Assembly: GCA_963594655.1 (NCBI GenBank)
Contig: CAVBFD010000015.1
Location: forward strand, 1-42,504
Length of the DNA stretch: 42,504 nucleotides
Source of the DNA: Colivivens sp963594655
GTDB taxonomy: Bacteria > Bacteroidota > Bacteroidia > Bacteroidales > Bacteroidaceae
Direction: 5' to 3'
The position numbers and the translations under genes are program-made. Numbering within the stretch: the stretch's first letter is position 1; the number at the start of each line of letters is the position of its first letter. Positions 17,190 to 26,523 of the stretch are shown here, in pieces. The notes beneath the pieces are model-generated. The model saw nothing but the letters and a program-made list of their open reading frames with translations. It was not told where the DNA came from and searched no databases.

Positions 17190-18284
17190 CTACCCGAAGA
17201 TTTGTCTGAACAGACCTTCGACCCTACTGTCAGAATATCTTTCGAGGAACACGCTCCGTGAATAGTCGTTGAACCTCTTGACTGGGTGCGACGCGAAGAA
17301 GTTCAGTGTATCGATGAACTGCCGCGCCGTATCGCACTGCATACCACATTTACGAGTGTCGAGGTCATAGCCGACGAATGTCTCAGCCGACCCGATGATA
17401 TTCTTCCCGTACATCAGAGCCTCACAGGTCTTCACCTTCATACCACTGCCCGAGAATACAGGCAACACCATAAAGTCGGCATTCATGAAATAAGGAGCAA
17501 GGTCGGGGACATCACTCTCCACCTCCACGTCCTTCATGCAACTGTGACGTTTCAACTCGCCCATGCCCTTACCAACCACACGGAACTCAATGTCAACGTG
17601 CGTCAAGACATGTTCTACAAACCAAAGCACACCTTCTGTATTTGCAGGAAAATTGCTTCCTATAAACAGACAAAGAGGACGGGTCGAGGTGTAAGTGTCC
17701 CTGTCGAATATCATGTCCGCACATTTGTCGGCGAAAGAGACCGGCACCACATAATCAACACTGCTCCCATACACCTCTTTCAGTTTGTCCGCATCCCTAT
17801 CGGTAAGCGCGACCCTCAGGTCGGCATACTCCATGCAGAACCTGTCGTTCCGTGCCGCACAGCCTATAATCACCTCCCTGAGAGGAAGGTTCTTTGGGAC
17901 ACGCGACTCATAGTAGTCGCTCTCCACATTGTGGAAGAAACTGACAATCTTACCCTTATAACCGGCCTTCCGCAGCCGTTTCGCAACGATACCGAGAACA
18001 CTGGTGCATATGAACACTGTGTCATAGTTCTGACACCGCTCCAGAACACGGTTCACCTTGTCGGGAGTGACACCGTTCCAGTAACCGAACGGAAACAGAC
18101 AGGCGGACTGTATGAGGCGTGGAAGAAAGAGGCGGTTGTCATCGTCATTCATATAGAACACATCCACATTCTCCTCGCCCACTATCCTGCGGGCCATATC
18201 CACACTGCGCGCATTGGCAATTCCCCCACCCTCAAGGATAGAGTTGTATTTCTTAAAAGCGACAAACAATATTCTCTTTTTCAT
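17190..18284 (-). CDS. Glycosyltransferase, GT4-like
   Basis: A 364-residue GT-B enzyme starting MKKRILFVAFKKYN, with a glycine-rich loop ILEGGGIANARS typical of the acceptor domain. The donor domain shows LCLFIGSNFPANTEGVLWF and, further on, VLPVFSGSGMKVKTCEALMYGKNIIG, where the GSGMKVK...E pattern marks nucleotide-sugar binding. It lies 14 bases after the GT2 gene upstream. By family and position it adds a sugar to the growing repeat unit; the specific sugar is unknown. Confidence 0.86.
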   Translation of the reverse strand: MKKRILFVAFKKYNSILEGGGIANARSVDMARRIVGEENVDVFYMNDDDNRLFLPRLIQSACLFPFGYWNGVTPDKVNRVLERCQNYDTVFICTSVLGIVAKRLRKAGYKGKIVSFFHNVESDYYESRVPKNLPLREVIIGCAARNDRFCMEYADLRVALTDRDADKLKEVYGSSVDYVVPVSFADKCADMIFDRDTYTSTRPLCLFIGSNFPANTEGVLWFVEHVLTHVDIEFRVVGKGMGELKRHSCMKDVEVESDVPDLAPYFMNADFMVLPVFSGSGMKVKTCEALMYGKNIIGSAETFVGYDLDTRKCGMQCDTARQFIDTLNFFASHPVKRFNDYSRSVFLERYSDSRVEGLFRQIFG

Positions 18285-18298
18285 ACTCGTCCGTTTCC

Positions 18299-19213
18299 TT
18301 ACATGTCACGTTTGTTCTTTTCCCCGGCAATCTTTCCCTTAATCACACGGCGGAACTCCTTCAGTTTACGGAAGTCATCCTCGTCGCACCGTCCCAACAG
18401 TCTCGACACATGACTCCTGAACAGAAGAGTCGTGTTAATCTGCAAGTAAGTGCGCAAAGTCGACAATTTGCCGAAGCCTTTTTTCTCATGATGGTAGAGG
18501 TCCACCTCAAGCAGTTTGGTTTCGTAGTCCACACTGAGTTTCCGTCCCTGCACAAGGTGGATATACCGCAAGTGGGGATTGTACTTGAACTTCGTGCCGT
18601 AGCATTTCATCAGACGGTAGTGGATATCGTCCTCCTCGCCGTACAGGAACACCGACTCGTCGAACAGTCCGACCGACTCAAACATGTCCTTCCGCACAAA
18701 GAAACAAGAACCCGAAAAGTACATGATACGTGGGATATACCAGTCGAGCCGCACGCACAGTCCTGTGAGCAGTGTCCGCAGGCAACCGTTCATCAGGGTG
18801 GTACAACAGAAAGAGTTGGTACTCGGATGCGAGTCGTCATACATCTGTTTCATGCCATACATGATAAGACGGCTGTCACTGTCGAACTCATCAACAACAG
18901 TACGGAAGCACTTGTCCACCAGTCGGACATCAGGATTCATAATCATCACTATGGGAGCGGTACTGTGGGCGATGCCGATATTGTTGCCCTGTCCGTATCC
19001 CCCGTTATGGGTGTTCTCAACAAGAATTATGTCCTCGCCCCACAGGTCTTTCAGTTTGGAGAACATCTGTTGACAACCCCTACTCTGGTTGTCCACCACT
19101 ATCAACTCTATCTCAGACAAATCTATGTCCGCACACCGGCGGATGCTTGTCACACAATCATAGATGTCCTTCTCGGAGTTGTATGTCACTATAATTACAG
19201 AAATCTTCTTCAT
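18299..19213 (-). CDS. Glycosyltransferase family 2
   Basis: A 304-residue GT-A enzyme. I prefer the ATG at 19213 (MKKISVIIVTYNSEKDI) because the family begins directly with the first beta strand; an in-frame ATG at 19228 adds only MTQKR. Motifs are VIIVTYNSE, IVVDNQSRG, NGGYGQGNNIGI and MIMNPDVRL, in which NPDV stands for the metal-binding DxD. This pattern is seen in rhamnosyl- and related transferases, but the sugar is not certain. It follows another GT2 by 33 bases. No membrane helices are evident, though residues near 150 may associate with the membrane. Confidence 0.88.
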   Translation of the reverse strand: MKKISVIIVTYNSEKDIYDCVTSIRRCADIDLSEIELIVVDNQSRGCQQMFSKLKDLWGEDIILVENTHNGGYGQGNNIGIAHSTAPIVMIMNPDVRLVDKCFRTVVDEFDSDSRLIMYGMKQMYDDSHPSTNSFCCTTLMNGCLRTLLTGLCVRLDWYIPRIMYFSGSCFFVRKDMFESVGLFDESVFLYGEEDDIHYRLMKCYGTKFKYNPHLRYIHLVQGRKLSVDYETKLLEVDLYHHEKKGFGKLSTLRTYLQINTTLLFRSHVSRLLGRCDEDDFRKLKEFRRVIKGKIAGEKNKRDM

Positions 19214-19246
19214 CCGTTTTTGAGTCATAAATCCAACCTGCTTTGA

Positions 19247-20326
19247 TTACTTAACCTCAATCCTGTTGTCCGTTGCGCCACAACCCTTTATCGCAGCCAC
19301 CTTCTTGTGGATGCGGCGGTAATAGTCAATCAAGTGCGCAAGCATCGGAATCTGTCGCGCGCGCTTGCAAGGCAACGCCACAGCAAGACACCCGGTAAGC
19401 GTCACCTGCGCCTTCAACAGCAGTCCGTACACCTTGGAATGTCTGTAAACCACGTCAGCCATACCAGACGCGAAGCAACGGTCTATCCCGTCGGTCTGTA
19501 TCCAGTTATAAAGGAAGAGAGTCCCATGATACAAGGCACGGTCGTACTTGTGTCCGAACCGATCCTGATACAGGGTGTAAAACCTGTCAATGGCATACAG
19601 TGTACTTTCCCTGTAAGCCGGAAATGTTGCTTTCTTGGACACAGAACCGGAACCGGCATCTATCCTGTAGCCGAACTGAGGCTTGCCATGAAAGTAGTCG
19701 TACTTCAGTCCCGCAAGCATGACACGCACATTGAAGTCAGCGTCCTGCAACGAGAGGAGCCGTTCATCCCATGTAATGTGTGTCCTGCGCAATGCTTCCG
19801 TCCTGTAGATATTGTTCCACACGACAAAAGGCAGAATCCTGCGGGCAAAGGCATCGAAGTCGTCCCTGAAGACATGATAACCGTAATCGAACTCATGTGC
19901 CTCAGTCATGAAGACCCCGTCCTTGACAATGCCAGACGGAAAGACCATGTAATCCAACTCCGGATTCTTTTCCAAAGCCTCCACCCTCTCCCGAAGACAG
20001 TCAGGAGTAATATAGTCATCTGAATCGAAGAAGATGACATACTTGCCCCTTGCCATCCGGAAGCCGATGTTACGACAGGTCTGCGCACCTTTTGGCATGG
20101 CAGTCCTACTCGCATAACAGATACGGGTGTCAGTGGCGGCATAAGCCGCAAGCGAGTCGAAGACATCCTTGTCCGACCCGTCGTCCACCGCAAGCAGTTC
20201 CCAGTCAGAGAACGTGTTGCCCTGGATGCACCGCCACATCTGCAGGACGAAATCCGGATGATTAAACACCGGCATCACGATGGACAGCAACGGAACGTTC
20301 ACCATATCACGGTTGTCATTCACCAT
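19247..20326 (-). CDS. Glycosyltransferase family 2
   Basis: A 359-residue GT-A enzyme, with LLSIVMPVFNHPDF near the start, LLAVDDGSDKDV (nucleotide-binding Asp pair), GAQTCRNIGFRMARGKYVIFF and DSDDY (metal-binding DxD). A C-terminal region of about 150 residues follows. Its start overlaps the stop of the Wzy-like gene by 11 bases; a second in-frame ATG at 20305 would remove the overlap. It is one of two adjacent GT2 genes, not closely similar to each other in the parts I compared. Role: probably adds one sugar of the repeat unit. Confidence 0.88.
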   Translation of the reverse strand: MVNDNRDMVNVPLLSIVMPVFNHPDFVLQMWRCIQGNTFSDWELLAVDDGSDKDVFDSLAAYAATDTRICYASRTAMPKGAQTCRNIGFRMARGKYVIFFDSDDYITPDCLRERVEALEKNPELDYMVFPSGIVKDGVFMTEAHEFDYGYHVFRDDFDAFARRILPFVVWNNIYRTEALRRTHITWDERLLSLQDADFNVRVMLAGLKYDYFHGKPQFGYRIDAGSGSVSKKATFPAYRESTLYAIDRFYTLYQDRFGHKYDRALYHGTLFLYNWIQTDGIDRCFASGMADVVYRHSKVYGLLLKAQVTLTGCLAVALPCKRARQIPMLAHLIDYYRRIHKKVAAIKGCGATDNRIEVK

Positions 20327-21512
20327 GTTTCCTCCTTTCCAGTATAATCTGGAGACACAGTCCTGTCAACATGAAGAACAGTGGCTCGATAATAAACGAA
20401 CTGCTCAAGAAGAGTTTCACTACCGCAGCGGAGACGAGCAACAGCAGGAACTCACGTTCAGTCTTCCGGGAAGTCCTGACAAAGGCGTATGTTATCATAG
20501 CGAACAGAGCGAACAACAGCAATCCGCCAAAAATGTAACCGAAAGTGAAGAACAAATCCAACGGCAAGTCATGCGGATAGATGATGCCGTATCTTTGTGA
20601 ACCGAAAAGCCCGAAACCGAACAAAGGGTCGGACGAGTCCAGACGACCGTACAGGTTGTCTTTCAGAAACCCGCGTCCAGAGTCGTTGCCTATATCCCCG
20701 GAAAGGAATTTCTCGATAATACGCGGACTCATATTGATGAAACGCACCAGTTCGAACAGCCACACAGCTATCTCGCGCATGAAGAGTACAAGTATGAATC
20801 CTCCCAGAGCGACCACCGACTTCACCCAGAGAGAATACTTGAACTTCATGAAGAATATGAAGTAGACCGCAATGAAAAACGCCAGACAAGCCAAAGGGCC
20901 ACGGGTACCAAATGAGACCAGCAGAATGGACCCGATTGCAAATACCAACGCCTTCCATATCATGAACTTCTTCATTGTCCCCCACGCCAGCATAATCACA
21001 TGCGGCAATATCTGGTAGGCGGCAAACATGTTATAGCCTCCATGTGCCATTTCTGCGATATGAGCGGCAGACTGTACGTAATAAAGGAAATAGAACACGT
21101 CGAGCAGGACGCAAACGACTGACAGGTTGAAGAACAGGTTGAAGAACTTGTCGATATTCACTACCTTGCCCACAAAGTAGAACGGGAAGGTGGAGACGAG
21201 CGTTTGGAACGCGTATTTCGCCAATCCTTCCGCATTATCGGGATATATGGCGATATTCAACAGATAGACTGTAGGGAACAGCAACAGTATTATGTAGTCG
21301 TATACTGAAAACTTATTCAAGAGTGTGGGAAGGGCGCAAAGCACGAGAAGGCATACGAGAACCAGTTCCACTGTGGCCGTATAGTCGCTGAGTCCAGGCA
21401 CATGATTGATTATACCCCTCATGAACGCAAGCAGCATGGATGCCCACGACAGGCATACCAGCACATTGAACGCCACCTGTCTGGAAAACAATATGTCACG
21501 CAACTTATACAT
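20316..21512 (-). CDS. wzy: Wzy-like O-antigen/capsule repeat polymerase
   Basis: A 398-residue hydrophobic protein with about ten membrane helices from start to end and one larger polar loop (about 255-300, containing SGDIGNDSGRGFLKDN and FGFGLFGSQRYG), the pattern of O-antigen polymerases and ligases. Such loops lie in the periplasm and carry the catalytic Arg/His. Wzy proteins have little sequence similarity to one another, so the call rests on topology and position. It sits between glycosyltransferases in a locus that also has a flippase and a Wzz, and is the only polymerase candidate. It lies 3 bases after the GT4 stop. Confidence 0.75.
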   Translation of the reverse strand: MYKLRDILFSRQVAFNVLVCLSWASMLLAFMRGIINHVPGLSDYTATVELVLVCLLVLCALPTLLNKFSVYDYIILLLFPTVYLLNIAIYPDNAEGLAKYAFQTLVSTFPFYFVGKVVNIDKFFNLFFNLSVVCVLLDVFYFLYYVQSAAHIAEMAHGGYNMFAAYQILPHVIMLAWGTMKKFMIWKALVFAIGSILLVSFGTRGPLACLAFFIAVYFIFFMKFKYSLWVKSVVALGGFILVLFMREIAVWLFELVRFINMSPRIIEKFLSGDIGNDSGRGFLKDNLYGRLDSSDPLFGFGLFGSQRYGIIYPHDLPLDLFFTFGYIFGGLLLFALFAMITYAFVRTSRKTEREFLLLLVSAAVVKLFLSSSFIIEPLFFMLTGLCLQIILERRKHGE

Positions 21513-21515
21513 ACC

Positions 21516-22532
21516 TCACTCCGCAAGAATCTTTTTATATTCCACAATCAGTTTCTCCGCAATCCCGGCCGGAGAGAAATTAGTCTCTATGTATTGTCTC
21601 GTAGCCGGTTGGAAACGGATCTTGCCGTCCAGAAAGTCCCTCACAGCCGACCCGATACTGTCAACATCCATAGGGTTGACAGTACTGCAAAGCCCATTGT
21701 AATATTCCTTCGGGCCTCCGATGTCAGTCATCACAATCTCGTCACCGAAGACGGCAGCGTCAAGCGCCACGATGCCGACTCCCTCCTGGACACTCGGCAA
21801 GGCAAACACCTTCGCCCTTCTGTAAAGGTCTATTTTCCGCTCCTCTGAGACAAGCCCAAGCACGTGTATGTTCTTTGCTCCGCCAATCGCGTCAGCTATA
21901 GGCTTGAACTGTGAGTCGGAACCCTTGTTGCCGGCGAGGTAAAGTTCAAACTCATATTTCTTGGCAGCCTCTATCAGTCGCGCGACATTCTTCCTCGGTT
22001 GGTATACGGAGCTGACATGGAAACAGAACGGTTCCTTTTCCACCTCAGTGTACGCGCCTTCGTACTGAGACGAATATGACAGTGGAACTACAGAGAAACG
22101 GTCTTTGTCGAACCCGTGGCAGGCAGCTATGAAACTGCCCTCATACTGAGTCCGGACGAATATCCTCTTATAGTAAGAGAAACAAGTGTGCTGCAGATAC
22201 GTATGGGAAACGACAAGCGGTCTCAGACACTCCAGTATTCTCAGTTTCATCCTTATCTTTGAAGGGTTATCCTCAATTCCCGGATCGCATATCGGCGACA
22301 GGCACAGGTTGGGATTCAACTTACTCAACCGCTGCGGCACAGCCCACCCCATGTCTCCGAATATATGGATGACGTCATAGTCTCCCCATGTGTAATCTCC
22401 CCACTCGTTTATCAAGTCCACCTGATGCCCGAGACTCCTGACGCCACGCGCCCAGTTCTCCGCCTGACTCCTGATACCGTTTGTACGGTTGGAGATGATT
22501 ACTTCGGGGTATAATATATATGCAATCTTCAT
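21516..22532 (-). CDS. Glycosyltransferase, GT4-like
   Basis: A 338-residue GT-B enzyme. It begins MKIAYILYPEVIISNRTNGIRSQAENWARGV, the acceptor-domain opening. The donor domain includes FCFHVSSVYQPRKNVARLIEAAKKY, then VFALPSVQEGVGIVALDAAVFG: the common E-x7-E donor motif appears as E...D (second Glu replaced by Asp). DIGGPKEYY completes the fold. It lies 10 bases after the pyruvyl transferase and directly before the polymerase gene. Sugar specificity is unknown. Confidence 0.86.
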   Translation of the reverse strand: MKIAYILYPEVIISNRTNGIRSQAENWARGVRSLGHQVDLINEWGDYTWGDYDVIHIFGDMGWAVPQRLSKLNPNLCLSPICDPGIEDNPSKIRMKLRILECLRPLVVSHTYLQHTCFSYYKRIFVRTQYEGSFIAACHGFDKDRFSVVPLSYSSQYEGAYTEVEKEPFCFHVSSVYQPRKNVARLIEAAKKYEFELYLAGNKGSDSQFKPIADAIGGAKNIHVLGLVSEERKIDLYRRAKVFALPSVQEGVGIVALDAAVFGDEIVMTDIGGPKEYYNGLCSTVNPMDVDSIGSAVRDFLDGKIRFQPATRQYIETNFSPAGIAEKLIVEYKKILAE

Positions 22533-22542
22533 AGCTATACAC

Positions 22543-23748
22543 CTAAAATTGTTTCATTATGGACGACATCATCCGATCATAGTCCTTCTGCATGTCCGCA
22601 GCCTTACGGCTTACCTGTTCTTTCGGAAAGGCATCCAAAGCGGAGACAATCTCGGTAGCCGTCACTTTACAACTTTCCCTCTCTATCGCACGGTAATTGT
22701 CGGACAACCCAAAGACACCCATTATGTGTTCCACCTTACTGGACATGTCGTGCAGGGACTTGCCTGTGAGGAAATGGCGTGTACCCCATTGGTCTATACT
22801 GAAGCATGGGACAGAGTTGTGGAGACTGACTATCACAGGGTGCATGTTACTGCCGATGTAGGCATCCGCATATTTGATGAGAGCATACCAGTCAAGCGGA
22901 GGCAGCGGCACGTCAATCCTGTAGTCAAAATCACTCTGGAACATTATCCCTGAAGGCATCGGAAACGCCACACAGTCCTTCCCCCTCTTCTTCAGTTCCG
23001 ACTTCAAGTCCGACAGAACTGCCTTCGACACACTCTGGGAGTAGAGGCATACCAGCACATAGTGTTCCGGCAAATTATATTTTTTTCTAATAACCGATTC
23101 AGACGGTATCAAGTCAGACGCATTACTGTTGAACGCGAATACCGGGTCGGGGGTGACATGGATGTCCTTGTCCACGCCTACAGACCTCATCATGCGTAGA
23201 GTCCATGTGTCACGTACCGATATGTAGCGCATGGCAGAGAGCAATGAACACATCTTGCGTTTGGTGGTGAAAGGAAACAGACGGTACTTGCTGTTCTGAC
23301 AGGACACCGACATCATTGCGGTAGGCACTGTACAGTTGAACCCCTCTCCCCAAAACGGATTGGGGAACATCCTTTCCGGCTCAAAGTGGGATATGACAAA
23401 CGGATTAAGCTTATGGATGCGGTGAATGAGAGGATAATGCTGCAAGACGGCATCGGATCCGATTATCACCGCCCCGATACCGTACTGCCGTATGGCAGCC
23501 TCCACCTCCTCCGCATTGTGGCAAACCGCAGTCTGCTGTTTTATTACAGAGTCGATGAAATCCAGATGGCAGCGTGACTGCACCTGAGTCTCGTACCTCA
23601 CCTTGTACCTCGCCTCCTTCTCTTCCGAATAGTACAGGATAAAAACCGGAGTATGACCGTTGTTTGTCAGATAACGGTACGTGGACAAGGCTTGCAGGTT
23701 TGCCCCGAAATTCATTTCCCTGTAGAATGTCAATATCCCTATCGTCAT
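22543..23748 (-). CDS. Polysaccharide pyruvyl transferase family protein
   Basis: A 401-residue protein starting MTIGILTFYREMNFGANLQALSTYRYL, the standard opening of the polysaccharide pyruvyl transferase family (CsaB/WcaK type). Further motifs are GIGAVIIGSDAVLQ, ISVRDTWTLRMM, HVTPDPVFAF and, near the C-terminus, YIGSNMHPVIVSLHNSVPCFSID, where the usual G-x-R-x-H of the family is S-N-M-H. Family members transfer pyruvate from phosphoenolpyruvate to a sugar as a ketal, adding negative charge; not every family member has been shown to do so. Its start overlaps the iron-sulfur protein gene by 4 bases (ATGA), so the two are translationally coupled. Confidence 0.87.
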   Translation of the reverse strand: MTIGILTFYREMNFGANLQALSTYRYLTNNGHTPVFILYYSEEKEARYKVRYETQVQSRCHLDFIDSVIKQQTAVCHNAEEVEAAIRQYGIGAVIIGSDAVLQHYPLIHRIHKLNPFVISHFEPERMFPNPFWGEGFNCTVPTAMMSVSCQNSKYRLFPFTTKRKMCSLLSAMRYISVRDTWTLRMMRSVGVDKDIHVTPDPVFAFNSNASDLIPSESVIRKKYNLPEHYVLVCLYSQSVSKAVLSDLKSELKKRGKDCVAFPMPSGIMFQSDFDYRIDVPLPPLDWYALIKYADAYIGSNMHPVIVSLHNSVPCFSIDQWGTRHFLTGKSLHDMSSKVEHIMGVFGLSDNYRAIERESCKVTATEIVSALDAFPKEQVSRKAADMQKDYDRMMSSIMKQF

Positions 23749-24920
23749 AAGCGAAACAGTTTTTTATGCTCTATCCCCAACATCCTCTTCACCCGGTTCT
23801 TGAAACGTTGGAAACGTGATACTACAAAGAACTTCTCATAAGTGGCCTCAAAACCATGACTGCCGTAAAATTCCCAAAAGAGTTTTCTGCGCGGGTTCTT
23901 GGGGACATTACGGTAGAGGCAGGGCTGCATGGCCGCCTCTTTAGTTATCTGCCATACATCCATCACTTTCTCCACTTCACCAAGAAGCTGTAAGCCCTTG
24001 TCGGAATTCACCAGACACAGGGATGTGCCACGAGTGGAATACAGTTCAGGGAACAGGTGGTCATCATCCCAGAAATCAGCCAGTGTGAAGTCCCCTACCC
24101 TGTTCAGATTTGTGTACGGACACTCACCGCACACAGGCCGTGAGACAAGTTCCGAGAACATCAGTCTGCCCCAGTCAAGGATATGTGGGGGATCAACTTC
24201 CGTTTCTCCGCCGGTGTAGTGAAACCTGTATGAGTAATCATGACTCCATCCATGGGACGGCTTGTAGCGCATGTCTATGTACGCAACCTCACGGCCAGAC
24301 CTGCGGGATGCCAGTGCCACATATTCACGGTAAACCAAAGGACTGGGAACTCCGTGGCACACCAGATCGGCGGTAATGAGTTTGGGATAATCACCACGGA
24401 GGAAACCACGCAGACCGTCCACCTGACAGGGAGAGCCTACAAACAGCACCCAACGGTCATGCCGCAAGAACGACAGCACCTGACTGAATACGCCCCTCAA
24501 ATCACTCTGGACATATTTCGATCCCCTCATCCGCACCAGTTCCTCCATAGTCTCGGCAAACACATGAGAGACCGGTTGCTGTCCGCCATAAACGGCTCCA
24601 CACACTACGCCCCCCTTACCTATCACCACTGAGGCCAAAGCGGAAAACGCCCCGCCACTCGAACTGGACATCAGCACGTCCTGGTCCTTAATGCGTGAGG
24701 CACAGTACCTGAGGACAGTAGACTTGTCCAAATCAGCAGTTTTTCGTTTGACTATCGGACAGGCCTTCTCGCACAGTCCGCAGCCGACACACTTCTCCGC
24801 ATCTGTATGGGGATACAGGAAGCCCTCACTGTCAGGCCGCATGACTATCGCCTTATGAGCGCATACACTCTCACAGGCTGTGCAGCCGCAACAATCCATG
24901 GGTGATTCAATCCGTATCAT
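23745..24920 (-). CDS. Coenzyme F420 hydrogenase/dehydrogenase beta-subunit-like iron-sulfur flavoprotein
   Basis: A 391-residue predicted redox protein. The ATG at 24920 (MIRIESPMDCCGCTAC) overlaps the flippase stop by 4 bases and gives the normal family start; an extension to 24974 would overlap the flippase heavily. Two [4Fe-4S] ferredoxin motifs are intact: C10-x2-C13-x2-C16-x3-C20 and C44-x2-C47-x2-C50-x3-C54-P. The rest is the FrhB-like domain with SSSGGAFSALA, KYVQSDLRG, FVGSPCQVDGLRGFL and VCHGVPSPLVYREY. Two more Cys in CGECPYTN (about 277-280) may hold another cluster. In archaea FrhB uses FAD and F420. Bacteroidetes do not generally make F420, so another electron carrier is likely. 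It lies between a flippase and a pyruvyl transferase, overlapping both by 4 bases. Confidence 0.85.
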   Translation of the reverse strand: MIRIESPMDCCGCTACESVCAHKAIVMRPDSEGFLYPHTDAEKCVGCGLCEKACPIVKRKTADLDKSTVLRYCASRIKDQDVLMSSSSGGAFSALASVVIGKGGVVCGAVYGGQQPVSHVFAETMEELVRMRGSKYVQSDLRGVFSQVLSFLRHDRWVLFVGSPCQVDGLRGFLRGDYPKLITADLVCHGVPSPLVYREYVALASRRSGREVAYIDMRYKPSHGWSHDYSYRFHYTGGETEVDPPHILDWGRLMFSELVSRPVCGECPYTNLNRVGDFTLADFWDDDHLFPELYSTRGTSLCLVNSDKGLQLLGEVEKVMDVWQITKEAAMQPCLYRNVPKNPRRKLFWEFYGSHGFEATYEKFFVVSRFQRFKNRVKRMLGIEHKKLFRL

Positions 24921-26479
24921 AGGCCTTTGCGTTTTGAGATTAGTCTGCAACCTACGGAAAGTGAACGTCTGCACCTCACCAATGCACCTAAACGCTCATC
25001 ACGGTTCATCCCGATGTACAGTATGGACAGCGATGTAGTGACAATACAGACTACTGTCAAGGCGACGAATGAGACGAATGACTCATGCAGACAACTGGTC
25101 AACAGGACAGGGATGACACATGCGCACAGTGCCACCAGAAGAATGTTCACATACACGTCCCTCACAAACCTGAGGACTGACAACCGTATCATGCCACGAA
25201 GGAAACATATCCGTAACGCAAGACAGCACTGCGAAATGACGAGGGCTATTACAAACACACTCTCCGGTGCGAAACCGAGACGTATGGCGACATACGACAC
25301 TGGGAGGTTCATCATCTGCAAACCGCCCACAGCAATCTGGTAATTGCGGATCCTACCAGTGGCGAGCATGGCTGTAATCAACGGACTCGATATGCACTCG
25401 CTAAGTGCAAAAAGCAGGATCAGTTGCACGAAAGCAACCGTGTGTTCAGGCACCAGCCTCAACCAGAGTACAAGGATGTAGTGTGTGTTCACGATTACAG
25501 GCAACGACAGCAACAGCAACATGTAAAAGGAGAACCGCGCCCCTTTATAAATAAGGTACATCATGTAGTCGTGGTTGCCTGAAGCGTAAGACTTTGTTAT
25601 CTGTGGATTGAGCGCCATGGTGAAATTGGTCACAAAACCCATCAAAGCGGTGTTCACCTGCACAGCAATTCCCCTTGCCGCATTGACTGAAGGCCCGAAA
25701 AAAATGTTGAGAAGGATATTGCCTCCCTGGTCGCGCAGAATTGACGATGACGCGCCTATGAAGTTCCAGCCGGCAAACCCGAACATCTTGCCTAAAATAT
25801 CCCTGTCCCAACATAAGTGGAATACGCACTCTGCGAAATGCCTCTTGCAGTAATAGCCGTACAAAAGTCTCACTGTCACGGCAACCACACACACAAGGAT
25901 GGAATAGACTATCAGACGGTCGTAAGAGGAATATAAGATGAGGACAGCTATCGCCAGTTTGCCGAACGCCTCAAACAGACTGATATAGGCAAACGCCGAC
26001 ATCCGTTCATGGGCCACAATCACCGCATTGTACGGGGTACTTATCAGACTGACGGCAAATGCGATGGCGGAGAAATGCAGGACCCAGTTGGCTGCATGAA
26101 TACGGTCATCGGGAATGGTCATGTGAGTGTTGAGAAACCACACACCCACAGTCTCCGCCAGTGCCAAGACCGCCAGTGCCAAGATGAGCTGTATGGTGAC
26201 AGACGCGGCAAACACCCTCTTCAGTCTGCCCATGTCGTTCTTGCCGAGTTCAAAAGTAATGAAACGGCTGACAGCTGCCGAGAGCGAACCCGAGATGAAC
26301 GAGAACGCCGCCACGACACCACCGACCACATTGTAAATGCCGAAGTCGGTCTCGCCCAGTGCATGGAGAATAACCCGGCTGGTGTACAGCGACACCACCA
26401 TGAGAACCAACATTCTCATGTAAAGCAACATAGTGTTCTTTGCCAGACGCGTTTTTTTCTCCTCTGCAGACAATACCAT
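24917..26479 (-). CDS. wzx: Wzx-like lipid-linked oligosaccharide flippase
   Basis: A 520-residue protein of the MATE/MOP superfamily with about 12-14 membrane helices. It begins with a short charged tail, then MLLYMRMLVLMVVSLYTSRVILHALGETDFGIYNVVGG, the typical first helices of polysaccharide flippases (S/TR-x-x-x-x-x-LG-x-x-x-x-G-x-Y). Such proteins move the undecaprenyl-diphosphate-linked repeat unit from the inner to the outer face of the cytoplasmic membrane for Wzy. Length is slightly above usual (about 420-510). It is 44 bases after the Wzz-like gene and overlaps the iron-sulfur protein gene by 4 bases. Confidence 0.9.
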   Translation of the reverse strand: MVLSAEEKKTRLAKNTMLLYMRMLVLMVVSLYTSRVILHALGETDFGIYNVVGGVVAAFSFISGSLSAAVSRFITFELGKNDMGRLKRVFAASVTIQLILALAVLALAETVGVWFLNTHMTIPDDRIHAANWVLHFSAIAFAVSLISTPYNAVIVAHERMSAFAYISLFEAFGKLAIAVLILYSSYDRLIVYSILVCVVAVTVRLLYGYYCKRHFAECVFHLCWDRDILGKMFGFAGWNFIGASSSILRDQGGNILLNIFFGPSVNAARGIAVQVNTALMGFVTNFTMALNPQITKSYASGNHDYMMYLIYKGARFSFYMLLLLSLPVIVNTHYILVLWLRLVPEHTVAFVQLILLFALSECISSPLITAMLATGRIRNYQIAVGGLQMMNLPVSYVAIRLGFAPESVFVIALVISQCCLALRICFLRGMIRLSVLRFVRDVYVNILLVALCACVIPVLLTSCLHESFVSFVALTVVCIVTTSLSILYIGMNRDERLGALVRCRRSLSVGCRLISKRKGL

Positions 26480-26523
26480 ATACTACATATTACACAACTC
26501 TCATCCACCTGACCGACAGGACA

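Noticed and set aside
17286..18413. 375-residue plus-strand frame
   Set aside because: Antisense shadow of two glycosyltransferase genes; His/Thr/Val-rich with no recognisable domain.
23745..24920. F420-dependent or methanogen-like metabolism
   Set aside because: The similarity is only to the FrhB fold; no F420 synthesis or hydrogenase genes are present and the context is polysaccharide synthesis.
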